NCBI RefSeq assembly: GCF_008831285.2
Contig: NC_045146.1
Span: 22,957,703 to 23,021,702 of the forward strand
Direction: 5' to 3'
DNA from: Nymphaea colorata
Lineage: Eukaryota; Streptophyta; Magnoliopsida; Nymphaeales; Nymphaeaceae
Length of the DNA: 64,000 nucleotides
Part shown: positions 51,407 to 62,781 of the stretch, in pieces
Layout of the letters: each line of letters begins with the position of its first letter
Position numbering within the stretch: position 1 is the stretch's first letter
Notes under the pieces: generated by a model
What the model was told of the DNA's origin: nothing
Seen by the model: the letters and a program-made list of their open reading frames with translations, nothing else
The model's database searches: none
Made by a program: the position numbers and the translations under genes

Positions 51407-54034
51407 ATGCCGAAGGAAGTCGCCTGAAAGATTAAGTGATGTTGAAAGGGCGGCCGAGGATGTGACGTTAGTGTGCTTTCAATCAATCCTTTTGCCCAAC
51501 CCTGACTGGATTCTTCTTTGGCTGCTGCTGGTGGAGTGACACTATTTTTCTATCGCCTCTTTCTTCTTTGTGCTGGGAGGCTCCTATTGGTGCCTTCATC
51601 TTCAGCAGTTTTCTTCACCTTCTCAACTCCTTACAGTCCTGCTGTTGATTTGATGTTCCATCTTGTTTCACAACTACAGGATGTTCTGGCAAGTTGCAGG
51701 GCGTCGCAGAGACCAGCTACCTGCTAGCAGTTATAGTTTAGTCTGCTATGGCTCAGATTCATGGCTAAGTCGACACTGGTTGAGCTAGTAGTTCCTGGTC
51801 TACTTTCACGTTTGGGGAAAAAGAAAAGGGTTCCGCTTTAAGGATTCAAATGAATAAATTCTAAAAGTAAGCGCTGGGGAGACAGAGACATAAAAGTTGG
51901 AAAAGGAATTTCTTTAGAAAAGTTTATGATGGAAAAGTTTTATGGAAATGAAGATCCTCTTGATACACATATTGGAAAGTGAGATACCGAGGAACCTTCG
52001 AGGAATGAGAATCGTGAATTTCGAACTATTGTGTGTCGTGTCACATGAAGGGACAGCCTTTTCTAGTTTCTAGATTGCTTGGACTATTGTCTTGCTTTAA
52101 GGGGACTGAAATGGCCGATTATAATAAGAGCAATTACTTTCATTGAGAGCCAATATAATACTTCCAGCTTTTTGGGTGGCATGATGGTTCTGGAAACATT
52201 TACAGAGGTGCAATTGGCTGCAGTTTGACAGCTGAGGAAAATCACCTAACCAAAGCCGCCAACATATGAAAATCCACTTTTCATTACTTTTTTATTTTTT
52301 TTTATTAGAGTTTACAAGAAACACTGTCTTAAGAATGAAGCCATCTTTCTCTCTCACTCATTAGATCAAACAGAAGAAGAAGAAGAAGAAGAAACGAACA
52401 CTGAGATCTTACCTGGTTAGAAAACCAAAGTTCTCTTATGTTTATGACCGCACAAAGTTTTTCATATAACTCAAAATCAAGAATACAAGAGATAACCAAC
52501 CTTCTTAAACATGGGGATTAGGGTAATATGGTAAAATTACTATAATGCCCTTACAAAAATAAGGGGTTTCATGAAAATTAGGAAGACCTATTGAGTTGGG
52601 ATCAAACTCAAACTCTAACATAGTGCAAGCTGGGGAAAGCATATTTCAAGCCAACTGGTTCAAGGTTTTTATGGGGACGAACATGTGTCGTGGAGCAGCA
52701 AGAAAATGTTTTTGATCAAACCCATTAAAAAAATTCAATGACTAAATGGCACCAATATGTAAATAAGTGGATAGCTAAGCAAATGAATATGGAGCACTGA
52801 TATGTAAATAAATAGTTTGCAGGTCTAAGTTGGCAATTGCTCCCACACGCCCACAGGTTCCTCTGCCTTATATATTAAAATCGATCTGACTTCAAATGGT
52901 TGGATATGATATGGAGATCCTCCCATATCGATTGTATATTATAACATGGTTAACATAGTTAGTGATCGATCAAATTTACACAGACATATGTTTCGGATGG
53001 TGGCATATTACCGCAATTGACATCGGAGGTACATTTAATGCGGGGATATACAGCACTTCATGTATGTGAAGCAAGTTTTAGAATAGTCAAACACCAAAGA
53101 AAATGGCAAAACTTAAAAAAGTTTATTAGTTGTGTGAATCTATATGTGAAATGCGAGCAGTTGCCTATACAGGCCCATAGAATTTCTTTATTTTTGTGTT
53201 GGTGTCTTCAAATATTTGCTCATTCACATATATTGATGTTTTTAAATGTATTAAACATTTTTAATTATTGCCCCTCGTCACAAAATTTACGACTCTACTA
53301 TGGCTTAAGAGCTATTTTTCAAAGTGGGAGCTACTTGGCTTGCAATATATATATATATATTCAAATGACATCCGAGAGGAGTGTCAAAGTACAACTCTTG
53401 ACTCATTGGACATGGCGAAGAAATTCCATGGTGGCTTCTCCCTTGGGATGGGTGGTGGAAAGAAACAAGCAAATAAGACAAACTTTAGCTCAACATGCGA
53501 AGATTCGCTCTTGATATTTAGATTATTCATTTTCTAATGGGTGGTCCGCCTCATTACGAGTTGAAAACTGGCACGTTGTGGAAGCAGAAAACAGATCCAA
53601 GAAAGTCATGTAATTCGAAAATGAAGTCCATAGTTTTCAAAAAATTTGAGTGCTCAAACTTTACTCTGTTGGCTGCATTTAGTAGTCAGGTGGGTTCAGC
53701 TCGAGTTCAATCCTATAGAAGGTTCAACAGATAAACATATGTTAGTGACTTAATATTGTCATTGAAACTAGTTTTAACTTGATGCCGAAAGCAGCAGGTC
53801 TTTAATGTGGTTTTAGAGTAATTCAAAGCCAGCCCCATAAAGAGTGGAAGTCCAAAATTTATCACCATACCTTAGTGTGCATCTTTTATTGTAAAATAAA
53901 AGCCATGGAACCTTATAAGTGAACATGGGAGGGGTACTTGGGAGTTTTATATATAAGGAACTACTAGGAGACATGTATTGGCTAGAGATGTACTTTGTAG
54001 TATATGAAGGCTAATTAGTTATATAGTTTAGAGT

Positions 54035-54130
54035 ATGGCAAGGCGGCTCATACTCAAGGAGCTTGATGTTTGAATCCTGTGGTTGCTGTCACATTCCGGT
54101 GTGTTATTCTTTTAAGTTGCAAATGATGGA
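54035..54130 (+). repeat. SINE-like dispersed repeat, copy 2
   Basis: GGCAAGGCGGCTCATACTCA here parallels copy 1 near 10765. This copy has a better tRNA-type B-box candidate, GTTTGAATCC, about 30 bp after the A-box-like GGCTCATACTC. The two copies also share GCTGTCAC and TTTTAAGTTGCA. No poly-A tail or target duplication was identified. Confidence 0.4.
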
Positions 54131-57059
54131 AAAAGCAACGCTTGACACCTGAGTTGGATGATATACCATTAGTTTATACAAAACTTCGAAGCAAGGTAAA
54201 ACCTTGAAGGTATAAAGGTATGGTGTTGTACTCATTTTTTTTTTACGGCAAAATAGAAGGCATTCATGAACAGAAAAGGTCTATATTTAATACCTCTACT
54301 TTTATGGTGCTATGAAGTGTGACCCCTTTGGAGTCAAGCTGGGAGGTAGGGCAATGAGCATCCCAATAAATTCATGTAACGAAGTAGGCCCGACCTCTCC
54401 CATAAGTAGGAATATCGTAAACGAATCGGTATTTTCGATTATCAAGCCAATTTTGAATCCTATCATATTTGAATTTGGTATGCAGGTTGGTAACCAAATC
54501 TGAGTTTCAACTGGCCGGAATGATAATAACAAGATCTACCTCTTGGAACGGTTTGGATTCAGGTAAAACCGAGCAGTTACGAAATTCAACTTAATCAAAC
54601 TATGCGTAATTGGATTCAGATTCAAACACGAATTCAACCTTATTTCTAAAACTAAATTTGAGTATATATATTGGATGTCGATTAACATAAGATGCAAGAT
54701 TTATCTGTATTGGGTCAGATTTTATCATTAAGTTTGGGAATCGGGTCGAATACCATCCAGGTACCCGGTACAATCTGTCGATCTTCGAGTGAAATTTGAT
54801 TTCGAATTTTGAACTCAACTGCCCTTTATAATTACTTGCCCACCTACCAACTGCTCCTCCCACGCCTTGTCATGAATTTTAGGTCCTCAAATTAGTTTAG
54901 TAGGTCGAAAGATCTCTGTTTCATAGTTTGATCTCTCGTTGTCTTGTGTGTGTAAAATATAAAGGTGGTTGACTCTCGTGGATGAGGATTGAGAATGAGT
55001 GTCTTTCAAATTCTATGGACCAACATATTTCAATACATAATTCGTTCAAGACTGGCTCCTGCCGGCTCTGCACCATGAGAAAGGGCTTTCTTTCTCCTTG
55101 TATCAGAAGTCATGGAGGTCAGAGCTCCTGAACAATAGGTTAATTGAGTGGTCTGGTCCGCGGGCGATCGATCTCTGAGAAAAAGAAAAAAACAATTGCT
55201 GGAGGAAGAAGGCTCCACCTCGAGACTTAACTCCAGGCTGGTGATTCTCATATCATATATTCCTGTCAAGGTGGTGGAATTTAAGGGAATGCAAAATTCC
55301 TTGGTAACAAATCTGCTGCAATCCATGTGAGTGGTTGAAGGTCATGTTCTTTAACCAATGGTTACAGAATAAAAATATGGTGAAAGCTACACACCTAAGA
55401 AGTTGTGTCATTTCAAGTTATGTGACTGTTGAAAACTTGAATTCCTTGGAGCAGATTAATTAAAGACTTATTGGGTGAACAGGAAGAGTATTTGATCATT
55501 CAAACTGCTAAGGGCCGAAGCTCCTAGCCCTTCCCCATCTTTGGTATCTCAATAAGGCGACTTCAACTTGGATATTGTTGCCCCTCTTTTGAAGCAAGTT
55601 GGCACTTCCAAGATTCAAAACCAAGACATGTCGTTATCTTTTTCTTGATAACGTGGAGAAGGGATAAACCCTTACAAGACTATACCAAAAAACTTGAAAT
55701 TCTCTAGAAGAATAAATTTATAGAATTTTTCCCTTAGAATTGTGAGGGAATTGTAAGAATGTAGCTTGTGCGACAAGGAATTGCAGTGGAAAGCGAGCCA
55801 TGACTGCTATATCTAAAGTCAGTTCAATTTCAAAGACTTTTGCGAAGGCATACCTTCTCGTCCAAGCATGGCTTCATTTGAAAACTGTGTTAAAGTATTA
55901 GTAAGAGTGCAATTTTTGTAAGCACTTGGTCGACGTCCCTTTCTGCCGTGGCTGCGTACGAAAAATTTTGACCTTGTATATGTGAACATACGTCCTCTTG
56001 GTAGGGCCGCCTGTGTGAGTAATGACTTAACTTCACTGAGCACATAACCAAGGGAATTAAATCCACCGGCTCCATCTGCCCATGGCGGGGCACCATGTCG
56101 CGCAGGGGAGGTCCTTGTCGATCTAAACCCACTGACTTGACCGGGCACTGGATGCGCGATAACTTTGGACTACAAAGGGGCAGTGGCGGTGTCAGAAATT
56201 TTTAGTTCAGAGATACTCGTACGTAAAAAAAAAAAAAATTAAAAATTAATGAAGTTTTTATATATAAATAATGTAAATTAAATGGTCTGATGTGGGCAAT
56301 TGCCCACTCTAGCTACAACGTGGCTACAAAGGAGGGCGTTTGGATGACACCACAATTTAACTCAGTTTTATGAAAACTTTTTAATGCGTTTTGAAAACTG
56401 AATATTTTATTTGTTTGTGACAAATAAGTCAGGTTTTTTCATTTCATTTTACAAAACTATGCTCTTTGTGTGAATTGGGTTTTGCTCCAAACCAACTTTG
56501 GTGGCACCCATCAATCGAAAACCTGGTTTTGAAGGCATATCCACTAAAACCTACTTTTGAGTTGTTACATAAACATTCTTAAAAACTTTTACCAACCAAA
56601 CGCCAATGAGGTGCCATCCATATCATTAATTTATCTCTCATTTCAACTATTTTAAAAGCACCTTTTTAGTTAAAATAAACGTATAAATAACAAAAGCGCC
56701 CCTTTAAAAAACTAAAAACTGAAGAACAGCTTTCCCATTGCCACATGGCGAGGGGCCACGGTGAGCTGGACTTGCTGGACGGTGGCTAGGATGGTCCATC
56801 TCTCCTTACTTACTTTTGTATAATACATAAAAAAAAAAAAAAACGCCACAAAAGGAGGAAATGGAAGTCACTTTTTCTCGTTTTATGTTGGGGTGTCAAA
56901 CACATCACGGTACTCCAAATACCTTTCCTAGCCTTGCAATGGACCCATTTTTTTCCTAGCCTTGCAATGGACCCATTAAAAAAAAATGGAGTATATATAT
57001 ATATATATATTATATATATAATGACAATGGATTGGATGTACCCTTAACCATATTGGCAT

Positions 57060-57345
57060 TTTTGGATGTTCACCTATTTTGATTCAAACTCGGATTCAAA
57101 TATGAATAAAAAAAGTTATATCTGATTTTAAATTTGAAATACAATTTTGCAATCTGAACTCGATCCGAATCTGAATATGAATTTTAAACCAAATTTATGA
57201 GATATTTGTTTAAAAACAAATCTCATCTGAATCTGATTAGATATTTATGTATCCAAATTCAAATCCGATTAGATGTCATTTTTTAAATCTGAATCCAATC
57301 TAATTTTTTAATCGGATATTCAATTTTTTTTTCGATTTTTTGGAT
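57060..57345. repeat. Dispersed repeat rich in AAATCTGAATC, copy 2
   Basis: Counterpart of 25640-25950: runs of CAAATCCGATT and AATCTGAATCC words and a poly-T stretch before the right boundary. Non-coding. Confidence 0.45.
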
Positions 57346-57498
57346 TGATATATATATATATATATATATGGTTTAAGTTCTCGTTGAAACTCTTGATAAT
57401 GCTCGGGAAAGAACGACGGCGTATAAGTAGATTAATACCCGCCTTGAACTAACTGTGAACCATAATTAAAGTAATGAAAGGGTCATGAATTTGGCTTA

Positions 57499-58060
57499 TG
57501 GTTTTTAATGTTAGTACCGAATTTATTTGATCACTATGAGACAAGATTCGATTTGTCTATTGTTACGTGTGAGGAATGATATGCAAATTAATTCCAAATC
57601 ACAGCTAACCATGTTTCTTAAGCTGCCAACCGTGATTAAAATATTAAAAAGGTGAATTGGTCCACAATTACGCAGGTGGATCTGTCAAATGTATTATATA
57701 CGAGGGATGATTCGGAAGATTCCAATTGCTGCAACTTGGTTCATCTATCACCTTTTTATTGTTCACCATGATCCATAAACATTACTCTTGGGAACGGGTG
57801 ACCGACGAACTGAAGTAAATCTATTATGAAAGTGAACTTGGATAAACTTAACCTAATCATATTTACATTAAAATTACATAACTTATATACTAACTTTTCA
57901 TTAAAGAAGTTTGTAATGCATATGGATGAAGTTAGAAGGAAAAAAAAATATCATTTGTGAAAAGTAAACTTATGAAAGACTAAGCTTTTAAATGTATAGC
58001 ATTTACTATGCAGGTATGCTAGATATGGTCCTTGTCTGCTGCCAGCCTTGCGTTTAATGA
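57499..58060. repeat. Left direct repeat flanking the LINE fragment
   Basis: This unit starts TGGTTTTTAATGTTAG and ends CAGCCTTGCGTTTAATG. It aligns with 58941-59531 over its whole length with many substitutions and small indels (for example both contain CACAATTACGCAGGTGGATCTGTCAA). Confidence 0.85.
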
Positions 58061-58690
58061 ATGCCACCAGATGCTATTGTTGTGCGACAGAGATTGAATC
58101 TACCACTCGTTCGATGTTAGAACGTCATGTGACAGTAGTAGTATGGAGACTTTTAGCGTCGAAATTTATGGTCGAGTTAAGAAGGTGGAGTTCAGTTAAA
58201 TATATGATTTTGTGGTGGTGGGGATGCAAGTTTAAAGGAAACTGGCTTCTAAGGAGTTGGAGGTTAAGCCTGGCAGTGGCTGCATGGAAGATATGGAAAT
58301 ATAAAAATGAGATTGGGAATGACATTATCCCATCAACCAATAAAGATCTTGTTTGGAAGGTGTGAAGTGATGTTAAAGACTCAATCATTGGTGCTAAGTG
58401 GAGTAACAAGGTTAAAGAAGAAATTTTTTCTGCTGGTGGCATACTGGAACCAGTCCTGATCATGGCCATCTTACAGAGAATTGGTTTCAATAGTAAAGGT
58501 GATTTTCTAATGGGACAAACGAGGTCAGAAAATAGCATATGCGATGGGAAAGGTAAAGTTAGTTCAGAAAATGGTGGATCTTAGATTCTTACTTGCATTG
58601 ATAGAAGCAAAGAACGGGAAGTTTACGACGTCGTTCTCCTGATCTTAAAACTTCTTGCATGTTCCCAAGGAGGGGCTGGAGTGATTCTTG
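58061..58690 (+). pseudogene. LINE (non-LTR retrotransposon) 3' fragment: zf-RVT-like and RNase H-like remnants
   Basis: A plus-strand frame from about 58066 to 58362 resembles the zinc-binding reverse-transcriptase-associated region of plant LINEs: a Cys-rich start (CYCCATEIEST), then VWRLLASKF and later AAWKIWKYKNEIGN, the usual order in such proteins. A stop follows at 58363-58365. Further downstream, GGAGVILGPR near 58670 recalls the start of the RNase H-like domain of the same elements, in a shifted frame. The rest of the element is absent, so this is a decayed 3' piece. Confidence 0.55.
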
Positions 58691-58940
58691 GTCCAAGAAA
58701 TTTGGAGGAGATCTGCTGTTCGAATTTTCGAAAAGCTGAGAGGGGGAGATTATTGATATCTCTCTCGAAACTTCCTTTCCTCTTACGGATCTTCATATTC
58801 TTCAATGGAGACCTTCAAAGGAGGTCATTGGTGTTCTTCATCGACTTATCCCACTCAACTCTTCTGATGAGAAGTTGATATAACCACTGAGCCAGGCAGT
58901 GTACCTCTCTTCCGTCAGCGATTCCTTCGGAAAGGGATTG

Positions 58941-59531
58941 AGGTTTTTAATGTTAGTAGTCAATTTATTTTATCACTATGAGACAAGAGTTGATCCGTCT
59001 ACTGTTATGTGTGGGGGATGATCTGCAAAATTCCAAATCACAGCTAACCACGTTTCTCGAGCTGCCAACTATGATTAGAGTATTAAAAAGGTGAATTTGG
59101 CCACAATTACGCAGGTGGATCTGTCAAGTTGTTATATATGAAGGATGATTTGGAAGATTCCAACAACTGCAGCTTACTTGATCTGTGACTTTTTTATGCT
59201 TCACGGTCATCCATAAACGTTACTTAGGGGAACGGGTGAGTGACGAACCGAAGGAACCTGATTACGAAAGTGTTCTTGGAGTACGATATATATCCACACT
59301 AAGATTGTAAGTTATTAACTTTTCAATATATAAGGTATTCATATTTACATTAAAATCACATAATATATAGACATATATACTAACTTTTTATTAAAGAAGT
59401 TCGTAAAGCATACGGATAAAGTTGGATGAAAAGTAAACTTATAAAAGGATGAGCGCTTATGCGTATGGCATTTATTATGCTGGTATGCTGCGTATGGTCC
59501 TCATCTGCTGGACAGCCTTGCATTTAATGTG
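58941..59531. repeat. Right direct repeat flanking the LINE fragment
   Basis: Diverged copy of 57499-58060 in the same orientation, starting AGGTTTTTAATGTTAG and ending CAGCCTTGCATTTAATG. The pair encloses about 880 bp of LINE-derived sequence. Confidence 0.85.
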
Positions 59532-60800
59532 TGGTGAGACCAGGGTGGCGCAGATCCCCGTAAGTTCGTGGAAGGTCATTTTTTCTAAAGTTTTTGTTTT
59601 GTTGGCAAAGTCTCAAAAATTCAAAATCAGAGCAGTCGACAGAATGAACAAAAACAAAGAAGTAGGAAATCGAGAGTTCTTTTAAGGATGCATCTGATTC
59701 GAATACGATGAGTTGACATTCTTCACCACTTGACCTTAGTTTAGCTCATTAAATATATCATATGATGCACTTTGCATCAATCTTCTCCCAGGCCTTCCAC
59801 TTTTGACCAAGCAATTCAAGTGGTAAATCCTTTTAGGTTTGGTCCTCTTGAACTGATTGAACACAGCATGCAAACAACCCACCTCGGCAGATTCTAGCAA
59901 CTGATGTGAAAAAAGAGAGCTAGAAATGAAAGAACAACAAAAGATCCAAGATCAGAAGGCTATGGTGCATGAGGTGCCAGCCTACTTGAGGCCAAACCCC
60001 AGCCTGGCTTGGCTAAAAGAGCCAAAAAGTGCACATGAAGATAATGATAAAAACCCACTTAAATGCACTAATAAAGAACTGTTTCCTAAAGTTTATGCAA
60101 TGTTGAGAAGAATCTCCCGCAGGATTATTACTTATTTTATAATCTAGAGTGCCATTAACAAAGACAAGGGAAAATAAAAGTGGGTCATTTGCATGTGCTT
60201 GAGGATTTGAGAGCTCGCTCCTTGATGCCATGGCCCATGTTCAGAACGTGATTCATGAAATTATTTCACTGCTTCGGACAGAACGGGTGCAAGGTTGGCA
60301 AGGATGATCACTTCTTTTTTTTAATACAACTTTAAGTTGGTACCACCTTTTGGCTTTGGGAATTTGCATTTCTCACTTTATTGAATTCAATCTGCATCCG
60401 ATTCTTTGAGTAAAAAGCATCCGAATGTTAACTATTTCCATCCCCAACCTTCAATTTACAGAGAGGGTTAGATCATATACTTCTTTTGATAAACTTGGGC
60501 ATAGAAAATTTGGCTGAAATGGTTGAGGAAAGGAGGTGGCCACTTGATGGATAACACTGAAACTGTTTAAAAAAATAGTTTGGTTGATTAATTTAGGTCA
60601 AGCAGAGTTTGGTCGGTTCATACGGGAGGAACAACGAATGATCTCACCGCTACCTACTACTACTGTCCCACGTTTTGTTTAATCTATATATTTACCGTTT
60701 CTATGATATGTTAGATCACCCCTTTTGTGGCTCAGCTAGAGTTCTCATCATGTATATATATATGTAAGATATTCACATAAGGAGAGAGACATATATATAT

Positions 60801-60896
60801 ATATTTGAAAAATTTTTCCACAAGAATGAAGGATATTTGAAAAAATTTTCCACAAGAATGAAGGATATTTGAAAAATTTTTCCACAAGAATGAAGG
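60801..60896. repeat. Three tandem copies of a 32-bp unit
   Basis: Units begin at 60801, 60833 and 60865, each ATATTTGAAAAA followed by a T-rich stretch and CCACAAGAATGAAGG, nearly identical. The block sits directly after a short (TA)n run. Confidence 0.95.
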
Positions 60897-61506
60897 ATTT
60901 TTACATGAGGTTTTTCCTCGTTTGAATAAAGAGCGAGAAGAAAACGCGTATAATGTTCCGGCACCATCTTTGCCAATCATTTTGGCAATTAAAGTCATAT
61001 AGGCGTCAGCAGTTTGAATAATTCTTTTTCCCTTGGGAGTTATGACTCGGATCCTGCATTAGATGCGTATTAACGTATGAGTCCAAAACCGTAAGTGGTT
61101 TCCAATGGCCGCGCCAATTTAGCCAAGAATATCTCTTTCTCTTTCTGCTTAGCAAAGAAGGAACCTTTCACGCCTCCGTTTGACTCCGCTCCAAACCCAA
61201 CACCCAAATCCATCAGAAGGAAGATGCACTTCACACCCGGTCTATCTTTCTCTTTTCTTTTTTTTTTAAAAGGTTTTCTATAAAACATATTTCCTGATAT
61301 TAAATGCACCCAATTATTAAAAAGTAACTCCTAATAATCAAACCACACAATTATTAAAGTAAAATTTTCCAGAATAAATAAAGAAGGAAAATCCAACTAT
61401 AAAGATTTTAGAAGATAGGAAAAAACAAAAAAGAAAAAGGGGAGTGGATCCAACTGGCAGCCTTTCTCATTCAGTCAGCCCCAAATCCAAAAGCATCCCC
61501 ACACAC

Positions 61507-61510
<4 letters not shown>

Positions 61511-61537
<27 letters not shown>

Positions 61538-61538
61538 A
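61511..61538. repeat. (TC)n tract upstream of the DUF1191 gene
   Basis: Fourteen TC units after a short CA run, about 315 bp upstream of the start codon. Pyrimidine tracts of this kind are common near plant transcription start sites. Confidence 0.85.
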
Positions 61539-61689
61539 CACCCAACAGTGAGGGGAAAAACAGAACTTCCCTACCCAGCACAGCACTCTCACTCCTCAGA
61601 ACAACCAACCAATCCATTCCAACCTTACTAAATTTTTCATCTCAAATCATTTACAGTCAATTCTCCTCAAAATCTACAGAGAGGGAGAG

Positions 61690-61746
61690 ATGGGCAAGAA
61701 AGCTGCCCAAAAAGATAACAGCGCCGCCCTCTTCTCCACTCTCTGA
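61690..61746 (+). other. Upstream ORF of 18 codons before the DUF1191 gene
   Basis: An ATG at 61690 opens MGKKAAQKDNSAALFSTL and stops at 61744-61746, 105 bp before the main start codon. If transcription begins in or near the CT-rich stretch at 61.5 kb, it lies in the 5' leader and could limit translation of the main frame. Conservation is not known. Confidence 0.4.
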
Positions 61747-61851
61747 AACCGACGCTCGTCTTCCCTCCCTCCCTCCCTCAATTACAGCAAAAGAAGAAGG
61801 AAGGAGTCTTTTGGGGAAGGGAAATAACCCATTTTCCGTCTTGCTTCTTCG

Positions 61852-62781
61852 ATGGCCTTTCTCCTTCTCACATCACTTCTGCTCCTCTTCATCCCCTCAC
61901 CGACCCCCGCCAAAGCAGACTTCGCCACCGCCCGCTCCCTGGACGCTCTCCTCCAGACGTATACATTCGATTTGTTTCGCCAGCGGGCGAAAACCGGCGT
62001 CGTCTACACTGCCGATCTCCCGGGGAACTTATCCGGAGTCGAGGCCCATGGCATCCGATTCCGCAGCGGCAGCCTCCGGAGGCGCGGGGCGAGCCCGATG
62101 GAATTCGATTTCCCGGTGGGAACTGTCGTTCAGCCGTACGTCACGCGCCTGATCGTGGTTCTGCAGAATCTGGGCAATCGATCGGCGGATTACTACGATT
62201 ATTATCCGGCCGGGTTCCGGCTGGTGACACCCGTTCTGGGCTTCCTTGCCTACGACGCCGCCGGTTCCAGCAATCCGGCCTCCCAGAAGGAGCTGGACAT
62301 GGTGGCTACCGGGTCGGCCATAACAATCAATTTCACGAGTACCATCCGGTCCGGGGACGACGGCAATGCATTGTGCGTGTTCTTTGACGTAAATGGTACC
62401 GTGGCTCTCGGGAATCAGACGGCCAGGAACGTGTGCAAGAGTTCCCGTCAGGGGCATTTCGCTCTGGTGACGAAGGAGAGTCCTTCACCGCCGCCGCCAT
62501 CGCAGCCGCCTGGCGCTGCTCCTGGAAGAGGGAAAAAGTCGGGAAAGTGGAAGGTGGTGGTAGGGGCGTTGGTGGGAGGCGTGGTAGGAGCGGTGCTTCT
62601 GGTCTTGTTGGTGGCGGCGATCATCAGGATGCAAAAGAAATCGAAGATAGCGCGGATGGAGCGGCGCGCCGGGGAGGAGGAGGCCTTCGGGACGGCGACG
62701 GTGGGGCAAGCTAGGATGCCCATCGCCTCCGCCATGAGAACGGCGCCCGCCATTGAGAACGATTACCGCCCTGGAGATTGA
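61852..62781 (+). CDS. DUF1191 family type I membrane protein
   Basis: Single-exon frame of 309 residues. An N-terminal signal peptide (about 1-22, MAFLLLTSLLLLFIPSPTPA) precedes the DUF1191 region (about 23-205), recognisable from ALLQTYTFDLFRQRAKTGVV, RFRSGSLRRRG, PVGTVVQPYVTRLIVVLQNL and the late ALCVFFDVNGTVALG and QGHFALVTK blocks. A Pro/Ser spacer (about 208-225) leads to one transmembrane helix (about 235-258, VVVGALVGGVVGAVLLVLLV) and a basic then acidic cytosolic tail of about 50 residues. Several N-glycosylation sequons (NLS, NRS, NFT, NGT, NQT) support an extracellular main domain. The family is plant-specific and its function is unknown. High GC at third codon positions contrasts with the flanks. 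The start is the first ATG that yields the signal peptide. Confidence 0.94.
   Translation: MAFLLLTSLLLLFIPSPTPAKADFATARSLDALLQTYTFDLFRQRAKTGVVYTADLPGNLSGVEAHGIRFRSGSLRRRGASPMEFDFPVGTVVQPYVTRLIVVLQNLGNRSADYYDYYPAGFRLVTPVLGFLAYDAAGSSNPASQKELDMVATGSAITINFTSTIRSGDDGNALCVFFDVNGTVALGNQTARNVCKSSRQGHFALVTKESPSPPPPSQPPGAAPGRGKKSGKWKVVVGALVGGVVGAVLLVLLVAAIIRMQKKSKIARMERRAGEEEAFGTATVGQARMPIASAMRTAPAIENDYRPGD

Larger units (their letters stand above)
51407..57498. other. Intergenic region with degraded repeats
   Basis: AT-rich. It contains a second SINE-like copy (54035-54130), GGGTCGGAT-type degenerate repeats near 54.5-54.8 kb, a 28-bp tandem duplication at about 56927-56984, a (TA)n patch near 56992-57019 and a dispersed repeat at 57060-57345. 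Open frames up to 165 codons (for example 53017-53514) show no conserved domain and are interrupted by simple repeats. Confidence 0.55.
59532..61689. other. Intergenic region upstream of the DUF1191 gene
   Basis: Contains the 32-bp triple repeat at 60801-60896 and a (CT)n run at 61511-61538 in the likely promoter or leader of the DUF1191 gene. A 73-codon frame at 59926-60147 has no recognised domain. Confidence 0.55.

Noticed and set aside
53017-53514. A 165-codon plus-strand open frame
   Set aside because: Low-complexity composition, includes a (TA)n stretch, no gag or other domain signature.
55819-56148. A 109-codon minus-strand open frame
   Set aside because: No domain, no splice-compatible neighbour, and surrounded by repeat debris.
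58125-58538. A 137-codon open frame on the minus strand
   Set aside because: Antisense to the LINE-derived frame, which has the recognisable Cys-rich and WKIWK landmarks on the plus strand.
57499-59531. An LTR retrotransposon made from the two direct repeats
   Set aside because: No primer-binding site after the left repeat, no gag/pol order, and the interior looks like a LINE 3' end, so LTR status is not supported.
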